64,000 bases of DNA from Neocallimastix lanati (nom. inval.) (Eukaryota; Neocallimastigomycota; Neocallimastigomycetes; Neocallimastigales; Neocallimastigaceae), in contig JACVTC010000050.1 of NCBI GenBank assembly GCA_016946835.1, positions 53,501 through 117,500 of the forward strand, written 5' to 3'. Shown here piece by piece: positions 1 to 11,642 of this stretch. Positions within the stretch are counted from its first letter, which is position 1. Each line of letters starts with the position of its first letter. The notes below the pieces were generated by a model that saw only the letters and a program-made list of their open reading frames with translations, made no database searches and had not been told where the DNA came from. Both the position numbers and the translations under genes were made by a program.

Positions 1-497
1 TAAAATAAAATAAAATAAATAGTAGAAATATGAATATAAAGTATAGATTGAATAAAATAAAATAAAATAAATATTGAATGTAATAATATAAAAGTACAAG
101 TATATAAAATAAAATAAAATAAAATAAATAGTAGAAATATGAATATAAAGTATAGATTGAATAAAATAAAAAAAAATAAAATAAATAGTAGAAATATGAA
201 TATAAAGTACAGATTGAATAAAATAAAATAAAATAAAATAAATATTTATTATTATTTTTTATTAAAGATTATTAAAGACAATTTATTTTTAAAAATAAAA
301 TGTTTTATTTAATTATATATGTTAGAAACAAAAAAATCATTTATATTTAATGAAATTATTAACAATCAATAATATCGTTTTATATATTAAATTACATTAT
401 TAATTGAATATAATAAAAATGTAAAAAATTTTCATTTCTAAAACGTAATATTCTTTAATAAAAACTAATATTTATTTTATTTTATTTTATTTTATTA
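1..497. repeat. Foldback-like element, copy 1 (partial, cut by window edge)
   Basis: Positions 1-235 are (TAAAA)n interspersed with units carrying GTAGAAATATGAATATAAAG followed by a TATAGATTG/TACAGATTG end. Positions 236-470 are a non-repetitive core that recurs, with few differences, at about 35,180-35,425. Positions 472-497 are the pentamer in the opposite orientation, (TTTTA)n. So inverted satellite arms flank a shared core, as in the larger copy at 34.7-37.6 kb. Here the right arm is almost absent and the left arm runs off the window. No coding capacity is seen in the core. Confidence 0.7.
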
Positions 498-1419
498 TAT
501 CTTTATATATTTATATATGTTATAATTTATAATTATAATTAAATCTTTTATTATTTAAATTATACTTTTTATAATATTAATAATTAATTTGTATTATTTC
601 AAAATGGTATATATTTAAAGAATACTTTTTTTCTTTATATTTATTCTTTGTATCAACGTTATTGTCATTTTTAATATTTATATTTATTATATTAATTAAT
701 AAAAATGATTTAATAATATTAATAGTTTTATAAATTATTTATGTTTTTATTAATATTATTAAATCAAACTTCTTCCTTATAGAGATAAAACGAACCGAGT
801 TATATCATAAGCAAATATATATGTTTTCCATTAATAAAATTTATATATTCTTATTTTATATAATAATTAATAATGTTTAATTAAAATAATAGTATTATTA
901 ATTGTTAATATAAAATATTATTAATTTTTTAATTATTTATTATAAAGTACTAATTACTATTATTATTATTACTAATTATTATTAATTATTAATATTATTA
1001 TTTATTATTATTTATTATTAAGATATTATTATTGATTACTAATAATTATTGTAATATTAATTATTGGTTATTATTATCATAATTTTAAATAATATTACTA
1101 TATTAAAAGTTATTTAAAATATCAAACTATATCATGATATAATATTATTATGTGTCTTTTTACGCCACATTTATAAAATAAAATAAAATGAAAACTTTTT
1201 AAATGACTTTTAATATTTAAAAATGGCTTATAATATATAAAAGTTTATTAAAATTAATAACTATAATAATTATAATTTAATATAGATGACATTTTATATA
1301 TTCATTTTAATACTTCATAAAATAAAAATTTCAATAAATTTATATTTAATAATGCCATACAATATATATATAAAATAACTTTGAAATGCTATAAAATAAA
1401 AATCACTGAATTTTTTTTT
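498..1419. other. A/T-rich spacer
   Basis: Short TTA/TAA-rich runs only. I see no open frame, RNA-like fold or repeat shared with the rest of the window. Confidence 0.6.
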
Positions 1420-1421
1420 AA

Positions 1422-1510
1422 AAGACCGGGATTAACGAGAGGGGAAGATAATAGGATCTCTTATCTCGCTCTTACACGTATTAGACTCTCAATGGAGTAA
1501 AATTACAATG
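1422..1510. other. Isolated G+C-richer island, unassigned
   Basis: About 90 bases with near-normal G+C (GACCGGGATTAACGAGAGGG near the start) inside an A/T desert. It includes an imperfect inverted repeat (GATAATAGGATCTC / TTATCTCG). I could not build a tRNA cloverleaf or find Pol III boxes on either strand. The ATTAGACTCTCAATGG segment is only loosely like the primer-site region of the Copia elements here. It could be a relic of an element or of a structural RNA. Confidence 0.3.
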
Positions 1511-1608
1511 AAGTCTTTCTAAAATACTATATTATTTAAAAAAAGATATATTAATATCCGTATTAATGAAAATAATAATTATAGTTATTATTTACTATTA
1601 TATTTACT

Positions 1609-2004
1609 TTTTTATTATTTATTATTTATTATTTATTATTTATTATTTATTATTTATTATTTATTATTTATTATTTATTATTTATTATTTATTATTTATT
1701 ATTTATTATTTATTATTTATTATTTATTATTTATTATTTATTATTTATTATTTATTATTTATTATTTATTATTTATTATTTATTATTTATTATTTATTAT
1801 TTATTATTTATTATTTATTATTTATTATTTATTATTTATTATTTATTATTTATTATTTATTATTTATTATCTATTATTTATTATTTATTATTTATTATTT
1901 AATTTATTATTTATTATTTATTATTATTTATATATTATTTATTATTTATTATTTATTATTTATTATTTATTATTTATTATCTATTATTTATTATTTATTA
2001 TTTA
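1609..2004 (+). repeat. (TTTATTA)n heptanucleotide array
   Basis: About 55 copies of TTTATTA with few interruptions (near 1870, 1900 and 1925). Seven nucleotides times three gives a 21-bp, seven-residue translation period, so the 149-residue open frame over it (repeating IIYYLLF) is an artefact of the array. Confidence 0.9.
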
Positions 2005-2358
2005 TGGATCATTAATTATTACTTCTTTAAATTAATTATATATATTTCACTTTTAAGTAATGATTTTTTATTTTTTTTTTTTAATTTCCGGTGTGTTTTA
2101 AGCAATGAAATTTCTATGATATTTATTTATCTCTAAATAAAATAAACTAAACCTAAGAATTTTATTAAATTATAAAGTTTATTTTATTAACTATTGTTAT
2201 TTACTATATATATTTTTACTTTACTTATAACATTAATAAATTCTTTAATTAATATACTAATAATAATAAAAATTAGGCAATATCATTTTATATCTTATTA
2301 ATATATATTTTTTTTTTTTTTATTATTATTTTAAATATTTATACTTATAATAATATTA

Positions 2359-2528
2359 TTTTAAATATTTACTTTTTTAATAATATTTTTTGGAAAAATT
2401 TATATTTAAATATAATTATATTTATATTTAATAATAATTAATAAATAAAAAAAAATTCTAATAATTATATTTATATTTAAATATAAATTTTTCCAAAAAA
2501 TAATATTAAAAAAAGTAAATATTTAAAA
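2359..2528. repeat. Long inverted repeat (arms about 60 bp)
   Basis: The left arm 2359-2420 (containing TTTTTTGGAAAAATTTATAT) is matched by its reverse complement at 2466-2528 (containing ATATAAATTTTTCCAAAAAA), with a few indels and about 45 bp between. It is non-coding and could fold as a cruciform or be a MITE-like relic. Confidence 0.7.
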
Positions 2529-2532
2529 TTAG

Positions 2533-2605
2533 TAATTTTTTTTTATTGGAATAATTATTAAGTGGAATAATTCCACTTAATAATTATTTCAATAAAAAAA
2601 AATTA
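2533..2605. repeat. Near-perfect 73-bp palindrome
   Basis: Centred on GTGGAATAATTCCAC, the flanking TTATTGGAATAATTATTAA pairs with TTAATAATTATTTCAATAA and then with outer T and A runs. Only one or two positions fail to pair. It starts a few bases after the longer inverted repeat at 2359-2528, giving two adjacent hairpins. Confidence 0.75.
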
Positions 2606-3506
2606 ACAAAAATATATTTAATATATATATTTATTTATATATATATCTATTGAATATAAAATATACATTTTTTAAAATGATTCAAAATTAAGGTTTTATA
2701 GTTTAAATATAATTTAAATAATAGCTCTTTTTATAATAATCTATTTAAATCAATAATTGACTAATTTTTATATCAATAAATCAATATAATAATGTATATT
2801 TCATATTTTACCAAAAAAAAAAAATATATATTCATAGTTAATAAATATTATTATTTTATATTATTTAATAACCTTTTTTATTTTTTTTTTAAAATAATTT
2901 ATTTTACAATATTTAAATATATTTCTTGTAATAATAATTTATTTATTTAGAGTTTTATTAAACCTTAAATCAATTAAACTTGATTTTAATAAAAAAATAT
3001 ATTTAATATAATTATAAGATAGTATATATTATTCTTTTTTTATTGGTTTATTAGTAATTGAAAGATTTTAATTAAATTTAATGAAATAAAAAAAGTTTTG
3101 AGAGGTTTAGCTTAAACAAAACAAAATTAATAATGAATAATACATTAAAAGAAAAAAGTTTAAAAAAAGTATAATTAATCTTTTTTTTATGGTAATAACA
3201 AAAATACTATAAATAGTGAAATTTTTTCTTTTACGATTAAAATATTATCTTTTTGAATTTTTATTAAATTTATATAAAGGTAAGTATAAAAATAAAAATA
3301 AAAATAAAAATAAAAAAATTAAAATTAAAATTAAAATGAAGTATTGGAACAAATTTAGTCAAAATTTTGGTGCTTTTTTTTTTTTAAAAAAAAAAGCTTA
3401 TATTTATTTATTTATTATATTTAATGAGTATAATAAATTTTTATATAATTTTAATGAAAATACTTTTTTTTTACATAATGAAAATTATAAATAGTATTAA
3501 TTAAAA
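2606..3506. other. A/T-rich spacer upstream of the reductase gene
   Basis: No supportable gene. The open frame at 3216-3494 is poly-Lys/Phe low complexity arising from A and T runs. The reductase promoter should lie here, but no recognisable element stands out from the base composition. Confidence 0.5.
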
Positions 3507-4879
3507 ATGAACACCAATTTTACGCTTTCTAATGGAAATAAAATGCCAGCTGTTGGTTTAGGAACTTGTAAGTAACTAAAAATAGATAAAAATAAAAACA
3601 AAAAAATGAAAAGATAGAACAATATTAAAAATATTGGTATAAATAATATAAAAATGTAATAATAATATGTTATATTTGTGTATTAAATTATCAACAATGA
3701 TATGAAATATAATAGGGAGATCTGAACCAGGAGTTGTTGGTAAAGCTGTTCTTGATGCCTTAAACAATGGTTATAAACACATTGATTGCGCATATGTTTG
3801 TAAATATATAATTATTCTTAAAAAAACATAAATATTAAGATAAATATATAAATTATATATATGTGGTTATTATTATTTTTATTCTAAAAATAATCGATTA
3901 TAAAATAATATATTTTTATACAATAAGATGTATCATTTTTTTTAATTTTTAATATAATTTATATTAATAAATAAAATGATATAGATTTAAATGAAAAGGA
4001 AGTTGGTGAGGCTTTTCACGAAGCTTTCACTACCGGAGGTATTAAACGTGAAGACATTTTCATTACTTCAAAATTATGGAACACTCGTCATACTCCAAAG
4101 GATGTCTTACCAGCTTTTGAGAAAACTCTTGCTGTAAATTTTTATAATAATTATAATAACAATAGTGATAATAATAATATATATAAATACATTTATAACT
4201 TATAATCGGATATATTTATTATTTTTAAAAAAAATATAAATTGATTACTAAATATATATAAATATATATATAGGATTTACAATTAGATTATTTAGATCTC
4301 TATTTAATTCATTGGCCAGTTTCTGTTGATCCAAATGGTGAAGATTTCAATACTGTTGAAAATCCAGTTCCAATTATTGATACCTGGAGAGAAATGGAAA
4401 AAATTTATGAAAGTGGTAAGGTTAAGGCCATTGGTGTTTGTAATTTTTCTATTAAATTATTAGAAGAACTTAACAAGGAAGCTAAAATTAAGCCATTAGT
4501 TCATCAATTTGAATTAAATCCATACCTTCCACAACCAAAGCTTGTTGAATATTGCCAAAAGAATAATATTCATGTTACTGCTTACAGTCCATTAGGTTCT
4601 GGTGGCGTTCCAAGTGTTTTAAAGGAACCAATTCTTGAAGAAATTGGTAAGAAATACAATAAAACTGCTGCTCAAGTTGCACTTTCTTGGAATGTTCAAC
4701 GTGGTATTACAGTTATTCCAAAATCAGTCCATACTCAACGTATTATTGAAAATTCACAAATTTTCAAGCTCGATCAAGCTGATATGGACAAAATTGCTAC
4801 CATTAAGACAAGACTTCGTACTTGTGATCCAGCTCTTTTCTTTAAAAAGGATATTTTCGAAGGTAGCTACTATGATTAA
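3507..4879 (+). CDS. Aldo-keto reductase, four exons
   Basis: Exons 3507-3567, 3716-3799, 3985-4133 and 4274-4879 (stop TAA) splice to a 299-residue protein; introns of 148, 185 and 140 bp have GTAAGT/GTAAAT donors and ATAG ends. The start is the ATG just before [18 protein letters not shown], the standard N-terminal strand of the family. The catalytic tetrad is visible: Asp44 and Tyr49 (HIDCAYVYLNE), Lys78 (ITSKLW) and His111 (YLIHWP), each one residue beyond the aldose reductase positions. [19 protein letters not shown] and the cofactor motif [13 protein letters not shown] follow in order. The family are cytosolic NAD(P)H-dependent carbonyl reductases with a TIM barrel; a xylose/aldose reductase-type activity is likely, but the substrate cannot be read from sequence. 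Length is normal for the family and all splice phases agree. No operon-like neighbour. Confidence 0.93.
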
Positions 4880-5182
4880 ATTTAAATAAAAAGAAATCAA
4901 AATAAGTATAAAAAAAAATGAAAAAAGTAAAAAAATAATAATAATAAAAAAATAAAATAAAATAGAAAAAAAAAAAAAAATAAGATAATAAAAATTCAAA
5001 ATTGAAAAATGGAATAAATGGTCCAATTCCATAAATCTATTAATTAATATTATAATTATATTTTTTATATATAATATTAATTTAAATAATTAATAATTAA
5101 TAAAATATATAAAACAATTACATAAAATTGCAATAAATTAAACTTTTAAAAAAAATTATGAAAAAGTAATGAACTATTTTAG

Positions 5183-5215
<33 letters not shown>

Positions 5216-5305
5216 CAATTATTATTCATTTTTTATTAATTTTTAATTTATTATAGTAAATTTTTATTATTTATTTTTTATATAATTTTATTTATTTTTC
5301 TATTA
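4880..5305. other. Spacer with poly(T)
   Basis: A/T-rich 3' flank of the reductase gene, with a 31-base T run at 5185-5215. The part next to 5306 may be remaining LINE-B 3' UTR, because the sequence resumes as a LINE-B tail after the LINE-A insertion. Confidence 0.45.
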
Positions 5306-5607
5306 TCATATATAAAAGTGCAACCAATGAAGATCATAATTTTGTATCTTAAAATTATGATTAACATTGTGAAGTCAAAAATAATTATTATACTACAGTA
5401 TAATAATGCCCTTGTGAAGTCTTACAGATATTAATTAAATGAAACAAGAATACATTACACCATTATTTTATTTTATTTTATTTTGTGTTTTTTTTTATTT
5501 ATTTTTTTATTTTTTTTTTCTTTTTATTACATGTATTTTATCAAATATATTTAATTAATAAAGATGAAACAAGTTTGCTGCAGTTAAAAAAAAAATCATA
5601 TATAAAA
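5306..5607 (+). mobile_element. 5'-truncated LINE-A tail with target-site duplication
   Basis: Positions 5318-5585 match the extreme 3' end of LINE-A (compare the minus-strand 3' UTR at 41,698-41,945): last codons around AACCAATGAAGATCATAATT, the long T-rich 3' UTR, AATAAAGATGAAACAAG and the terminal TTTGCTGCAGTT. An A tail (5586-5595) follows. The direct repeat TCATATATAAAA flanks it at 5306-5317 and 5596-5607. These are the marks of target-primed reverse transcription with severe 5' truncation. Confidence 0.88.
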
Positions 5608-5667
5608 ATAAATAAATAAAGATTAAAGTTCGCAATAATTACTGCTATAAAAAAAAAATAAAAAAAA
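5608..5667 (+). mobile_element. LINE-B 3' terminus (target of the LINE-A insertion)
   Basis: AATAAATAAATAAAGATTAA, GTTCGCAATAATTACTGCTA and then a poly(A) run match the last 45 bp of LINE-B (20,530-20,601). The LINE-A tail at 5318-5595 sits inside this relic, so LINE-B arrived first. Confidence 0.7.
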
Positions 5668-6480
5668 TTCGATTATCATATGTATAAATATATAAATAAC
5701 CTTTAATAAGATTGTGATCTAATAGAATTATTTTCTGATATTATTAAAACGTCATCCTATGAGGAGCGTTCCTCCAGAAATGGTGTCTCTGATGGGGTAT
5801 TACTATCAACAATGATAGTTCATATAGATAATTAAAATTACTGATCGTTCTATAGGAGTTAGGAAATTTAATTTACCGATTTCATTTCATTTCTATTTCT
5901 ATTTTTGCTAATGATGGAACCTAAGATGTAGTGTTTCTGAGAGGATCAGCAAATAGTATAATAATAAAATTTTTTAATTATTTTTCAATTTATATGCAAT
6001 CTCAATCTTTTTATATAAATCGTAACTTTAGTTTATAAATCAATTATTCAATCAAAAGGCTTTTCTACACTATATTACTAACAATATTGTTTTGTTTTAT
6101 TTTTTCTCTTAAATCTTTAAAATTTTCTTTTCTGTATTATATGTATAAATATATATTTTACGGTTATATATATGTTATTATATCTTTCTATATAATTTTT
6201 TATTTTAGGTCTTTTAATTTTTATATCCTTTTACAATATCTTAACATATAAAAAAATAATAATAATAAGCAAATATTAATAATTATTTTACATTACATTT
6301 ATTGTTGAATAAATAATTATTTCCACTAATATTGTTTTTTTAATATATCTTAGGAAATTCAATTCTTGAGAAAAAATTAATTTTTATATTCGGTAAATTT
6401 AAATGTTAATATTTGATATATAATTCTTTGGTATACATTCCTTATAATCAATTTACATTTGTTAGAAATTAAGTCAGTTC
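5668..6480. other. Unassigned, partly non-A/T segment before LINE-B
   Basis: Two more complex patches (about 5735-5960 and 6460-6540) break the A/T background. No frame stays open. Position next to LINE-B copy 1 suggests LINE-B 5' UTR, but I could not align it to another copy in the window. Confidence 0.3.
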
Positions 6481-6483
6481 TTT

Positions 6484-8660
6484 TTTCAACGAACGGACGC
6501 TTCTTGCTCAGTTAATACTACACCCTTCCATCGTGGTTTCTGCTGTTTCTGTAATCATATGAACAATTATAGCCTTATTTTTATCCATGACCTTAATTCT
6601 TGGTCCACTAATAAACTAATGACTCAAGTTAATGAAATTATTCCATATATTAAAAAACTTTTTTCTCCAAGGTATGGCTCATACTTTTTTATTAGGGTTA
6701 ATAAACACAAAAATGATCTCATCCTTTTCGAATTATTAAATTTCTTAAGGGAAATTATTCCTGTAACAGCTAAAATTAACTGGTCTTTGTGTAATAAACT
6801 TAAACAAAAGAACAAGTCTAAAAAATTTAATAGCATTGATGTTGAACTTAACCCTATGGCAAAAGATTTTTTCTCTAGCCATCTAAATTTAAATTCTTCT
6901 TTCTTTAATCTCTGGGTAAGTTGGAATATTAATGATTGGAAAACTGAAAAGCGTGATAGTATTTTATAGCTCAACTCTATTTATAAACCTATTTGTATCT
7001 GTTTAAAAGAAACTGCAAAAAGTAAATATCTTCCAAAAGATGTTTTATCACCATTAATTCCAAATTACAACTCAGTTTTTTTTAGAGTTAATCCTAAAAC
7101 CCCCCAATATGAGAGTACTCTTTATTGGTGTTCATTCTTCGTGCTTTTCTTCCAAGAACCGTTTTTATATAAATATATCATTTCAGTAAATAACACTTTT
7201 TTCTGGAATCTAAAATATTCTATTGGAAATATCTATTTTCCTCAAAACAAATGGAAGGAAGCAAGATTAGTTACTTTTGACGAACTTTCTCTATAGTTAC
7301 GTTTTCACAATAGAAAAAATGTTTTTGCTGTATTGGATGGTAATTTTAACATGTAATTAAAGAAAATCAAAACATTCATTTCAAATAATTTTCCTAATGT
7401 ATATTGCTCCAATGTATGCCAAAGGTACTAGATTATTTTACATTGATCATGTCATTTATAATGAGGCTTTGGTAACTCATATTAATAAGACATCGGTTTG
7501 TACTTCATTTTATGATATTTATGATCATAAATCTATTTTGTCTTCTTGCAACAAAGTTCTTTCCGATGGATTTATGAGGCCTGCTAAAGTTTCTAAATGG
7601 TCTACTCATATTTGTAAAACAAAAAACTCAGATATTTATCACATAATTATTTTTCAATCTTAGCTAATAACCTTGATTCTCATTACAATACGCTTACGGC
7701 TGATGAAATGACAGAAAATTTTATCAATACAGCAAATAATATAGAGAAAGATATTAAGGCTTTCATTTCAACAAATTTAAAAGGCTCTGCTTTTCATTGT
7801 CCTTATTTCATTAAAAAACTGTCTCATGAAAAATATATTGCATTTCAAAACATTAAGCCTTTCTTTAATTGTAAAAATGTTGATAATTACCTTGAACAAT
7901 TTAATAAATATGAAAAAATTTGCAAATTAACCAAGAAAACAAGGAGTAAGTTTCGTTCTGTTAGACATAAGTCTAATATATTAAAAATCGGTAATTATTT
8001 TTTGAATAAAGATTTCAAAAATGGTTGGAGATGTTTAAAAAAAATGGCTAAACCATCTTATTCATTCATCTCACTTACTTGCATTAAATCAAAATTTGGT
8101 CAAGATATTATTTTTCCTATTAAGCAATTAGATAGATGGTCTGAATATTATAAATATCTAGCTTCTGACCCCTCAGGTCACAGCTTTAATCGTGACTTCT
8201 GGAATCATGCTTTACGGAATATTAGTCTTAGATCCTCTGTTTGGAATATCAACGGTCCAATTATGATTGATGATATTAAAAAAACTATTTCATCAATGAA
8301 AAACAATAAAGCACCCAGCCCCGATGGTATCCCGATTAAATTCTACAAAGCTCCATTTTGCAATGAAGAATTACTAGAAACACATCCTGCCGCTGGAAAG
8401 TGCCTTCAATTAATATTTAATGAAATCTAGAATGGGTCCTTCCCAAAAAAATGGAGCTAAGCTTCTATTGTATCTATTCATAAGAAAGGTGATCTATCAG
8501 ATTGTAGTAACTATTGAGGTATTTCTCTCATTAATGTTGGACTGAAAATAATATTTGCATCTCTTCTAGGTGGAAGAGATGCAAATATTATTGATTTAAA
8601 TTATAAAAAGGAATGGGATGTTTTGTTTAATAACCAAATCATTTCTGGTGATTGTTCTTA
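6484..8660 (+). pseudogene. LINE-B polyprotein pseudogene (endonuclease + partial RT)
   Basis: Collinear with the LINE-A protein. The N-terminal module (LIFIHDLNSW matching LINE-A LLFIRGLRSW) spans 6484-6900. The endonuclease starts at VSWNINDW (about 6916); its VLDGNFN motif (about 7330) replaces VGDFN and IDHVIYN follows. The pre-RT domain and RT motif PSPDGIPIKFYKA occupy 7708-8430. Stops occur at about 6967, 7295, 7353, 7661, 8428, 8458 and 8515, and at least two frame changes are needed. After 8565 only the last 30 residues of the protein remain. It cannot encode a functional enzyme. Confidence 0.85.
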
Positions 8661-9037
8661 AACGTCGTAATTCTTTGTGTGATCTGCGGCTCTCTTTATA
8701 GAAATTATGCCTAGGGCTAGTACTCGACAAGGGCTGCTATTTCGATGGTATAAGCCCAAACTAACATTAGTGACAACGCTGAAAATGCAGTATGAAGAGC
8801 TATCAGGGCTTATGTCTCTGAATGAGAAGACCGTAATTTCTTTCAAATAGTCATTTCAAGCCCTAATCCAAAATAAGAATTCCCTTAAACAGAAATCTTA
8901 TAATATGGAGGTGAGGTTCGTTACATATGAACTTTTTTTTGAATTTATTTATACTTGAATATACTTTTTATTTCACATTATTATTTAAAATAATATTATA
9001 TTTTATTGGACAAATAATATTTATTTTTATTATTAAT

Positions 9038-9070
<33 letters not shown>

Positions 9071-9139
9071 TTTTTTATAAAATAAATGTTCATATAATTA
9101 ATAAATAAATAAAGTTTAAATTTCACAATAGCTGCCGCT

Positions 9140-9183
<44 letters not shown>
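6484..9183 (+). mobile_element. LINE-B copy 1, internally deleted non-LTR retrotransposon
   Basis: The element runs from a degraded ORF start through a pre-endonuclease segment, endonuclease and pre-RT region to about 8565, then jumps straight to the C-terminal LLGGRDANIIDLNYKK motif. About 500 codons are missing, from RT motif 2 through the palm to most of the C-terminal domain. The 3' UTR (8660-9140) is nearly identical to that at 20,100-20,578 and ends in the LINE-B terminal GCTGC plus a 42-base A tail (9142-9183). No target duplication could be assigned because the 5' boundary is unclear. Confidence 0.85.
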
Positions 9184-9187
<4 letters not shown>

Positions 9188-10569
9188 TATTATTGTTATT
9201 AATTATTCTTATTTCTAATTAGAATTTCTGATACTTCTAAATTTTTTTTTATTATTCTAATTTCTAATTTGAATATCAAATAATTTTTTTTTATTTTTAT
9301 TTTTTTTTTTTTAGATATTATTCTAAAAATAAGATCTCATTTCTTATTTTTGATATAGAAAATTGATGTAGATTATATGTTAAATAGGAGAAGTAAAAGT
9401 AATTGATAAATCAGCATTATAAATATTAATTATTGAAAAATAGACACAATCTTTTTCTTTTTTTTTTTTTTTTTTTTTTTTAGTATTAAATATATGAAAA
9501 ATAATTATATATATTTAATGTAAAGCATAATATTAAAAATATAATATTCAATAAAAATATTAAAATAATAAATAAAAATCTTTAGAGAAAAAAATATAAA
9601 TTATTTACATATTTACATAAAAATTATTATTAATAATATAAATATCTACATAAAATAATGATCTAAAATAAATTTATGTTTTGAAATAAATTTATTTTAA
9701 TCATGTTTATTTTTATCATATTGTTTTAATAATCTATAAATTTATTTAAGAACATAATAATTATATTATTATAATAATTAAAATAATTAAAAAAAAATTA
9801 AAACTAATGGTAATATTAATATAAACGATATTGATTTTTTTTATTTTTTATTTACTATTATTATTTCTATATAGCAATAATGTACATATTAATTATTATT
9901 CATTATTTTTTTGTACCTTAAATTATTTAACTACTAATTTAATAATAAATAGCTAAAAATGAGAGAATCCAATAAAAAAAATATTATATAATAATTTTTA
10001 TATATTTATATTTACTTTTTTTTTTTATTATTATATTTATTATACGTTTTTATTATATTAAACTTCAAAATTATTTTATTTTCTATTAAAAAAAAAAAAT
10101 AATAATAAAATAAATGCAAATAAAATAAAAGCAAATACAAATAAAACTATAAAAATAAAAAAATATACATATGTTTTATAACTATATTCTATTATAAAAT
10201 GATATTATTTTGAATTAATAAAAATTAAAAATACAAAAATTTTTTTATTTTTAAATAAAAGATCAAAAAAAAAAAAAAATAAAATAAAAATAAAAAATAA
10301 AATAAAATAAAAATTTATATATAAAAAGAATGTTAATGATAAAGTATTTATAAATTTAAAAGAGAATAAAATAACAATAGTTATACATTTAAAAATATAT
10401 ATATATAAATAAAAATAAAATAAAATAAAATTAATAAAAATTAATAATATCTATTTTATAACTTAAATGTTAATAAAAATTTTTTTAAAGTAAATTATGA
10501 TATAGAATTGAATGTATTATTTTATTTATATATATTAATTTTTTTTTACTTTGTAATATTCTTATTTAC

Positions 10570-10621
<52 letters not shown>

Positions 10622-10830
10622 GGATAATTAAAAAATTGTTTATACTTTTCACTTTAAACTCATTTATATTCCTAAATTATTATTAATTTTAGTGTTTATA
10701 TATATTAAATTCATTAAATAAAATATGGTTTTAATTAATATATAAAATAAATATTTATTTAATATTTATATTAAAATTATAAATAATAAAAAATAAAATT
10801 TTGAATAAATTTATTTTATTGTTGTTTTAT
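9184..10830. other. A/T-rich spacer
   Basis: Homopolymer runs and a (TTA)n run at about 10,568-10,621. No gene or RNA supported. Confidence 0.6.
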
Positions 10831-11610
10831 TTATTTAATCATTTTACCTGTACCGAAAGTGGATTTAGTGAGTGTATTCTTATTAGGTGTAGAATTACCA
10901 AATCTAGAATAGGTATTATCAAAACCAAGACCATTATGTGATGTACGCTTTGTAAGTTTTTGAATTCTTTCCTGTTCTATTGTAGCAGTATCATTTAATC
11001 TGGAAAGTTCTTGGATTTGTAAACCAAGTTCAGTAGTAGATTGATCTATCCATTGTAATGAACATAAATGTCTATTTAGGATCTTAACAATTTGCCCTAT
11101 CTATAATATTAATAATTTTAAATTATTTATTATATATATATATATTATTTTAAATTTTTATAAAATTATTTCATTAAATATATATATATATAATTTTAAA
11201 ATATATAAGAAGTATTATTAAATATATATGAAATAAAATTTAAAATAATTCAAAACTTACAGTATTTTCATCACTATCATCATCTTCAACACCACCCTTA
11301 GTACTATTAATTTCCTTAATCATGTCACTAAGAGTATTACCAAGATCATCTAATTGTTTATTAAGATTTTCAGCTGTGTTGTAAGCAGATTCTCTTTCTT
11401 CATCAGCTGGGTTTAATCTTTTATTGTCAATGGTATTTTATCATTAATTTTTTTAAAATAATAAGTTGATAATAAAAAATATTAAATAATTCAAAAGAAT
11501 AAATTAAATTTTATTAAACTATTAAAAATAAACAATAGAATTTTTAATAGATAACTATAGTAATTATATTTCTCATTCATTATAAAACTATATTTATTTA
11601 TTCAATAATT

Positions 11611-11642
<32 letters not shown>

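Noticed and set aside
1422..1510. tRNA gene
   Set aside because: No cloverleaf and no A/B boxes on either strand.
3216..3494. Small gene upstream of the reductase
   Set aside because: Lys/Asn/Phe low complexity produced by A and T runs; ends 12 bp before the true start codon and shows no conserved pattern.
10568..10621. CRISPR or telomere array
   Set aside because: Simple (TTA)n microsatellite; no spacers. The lone CCCTAACC at 52.3 kb is also not a telomeric array.
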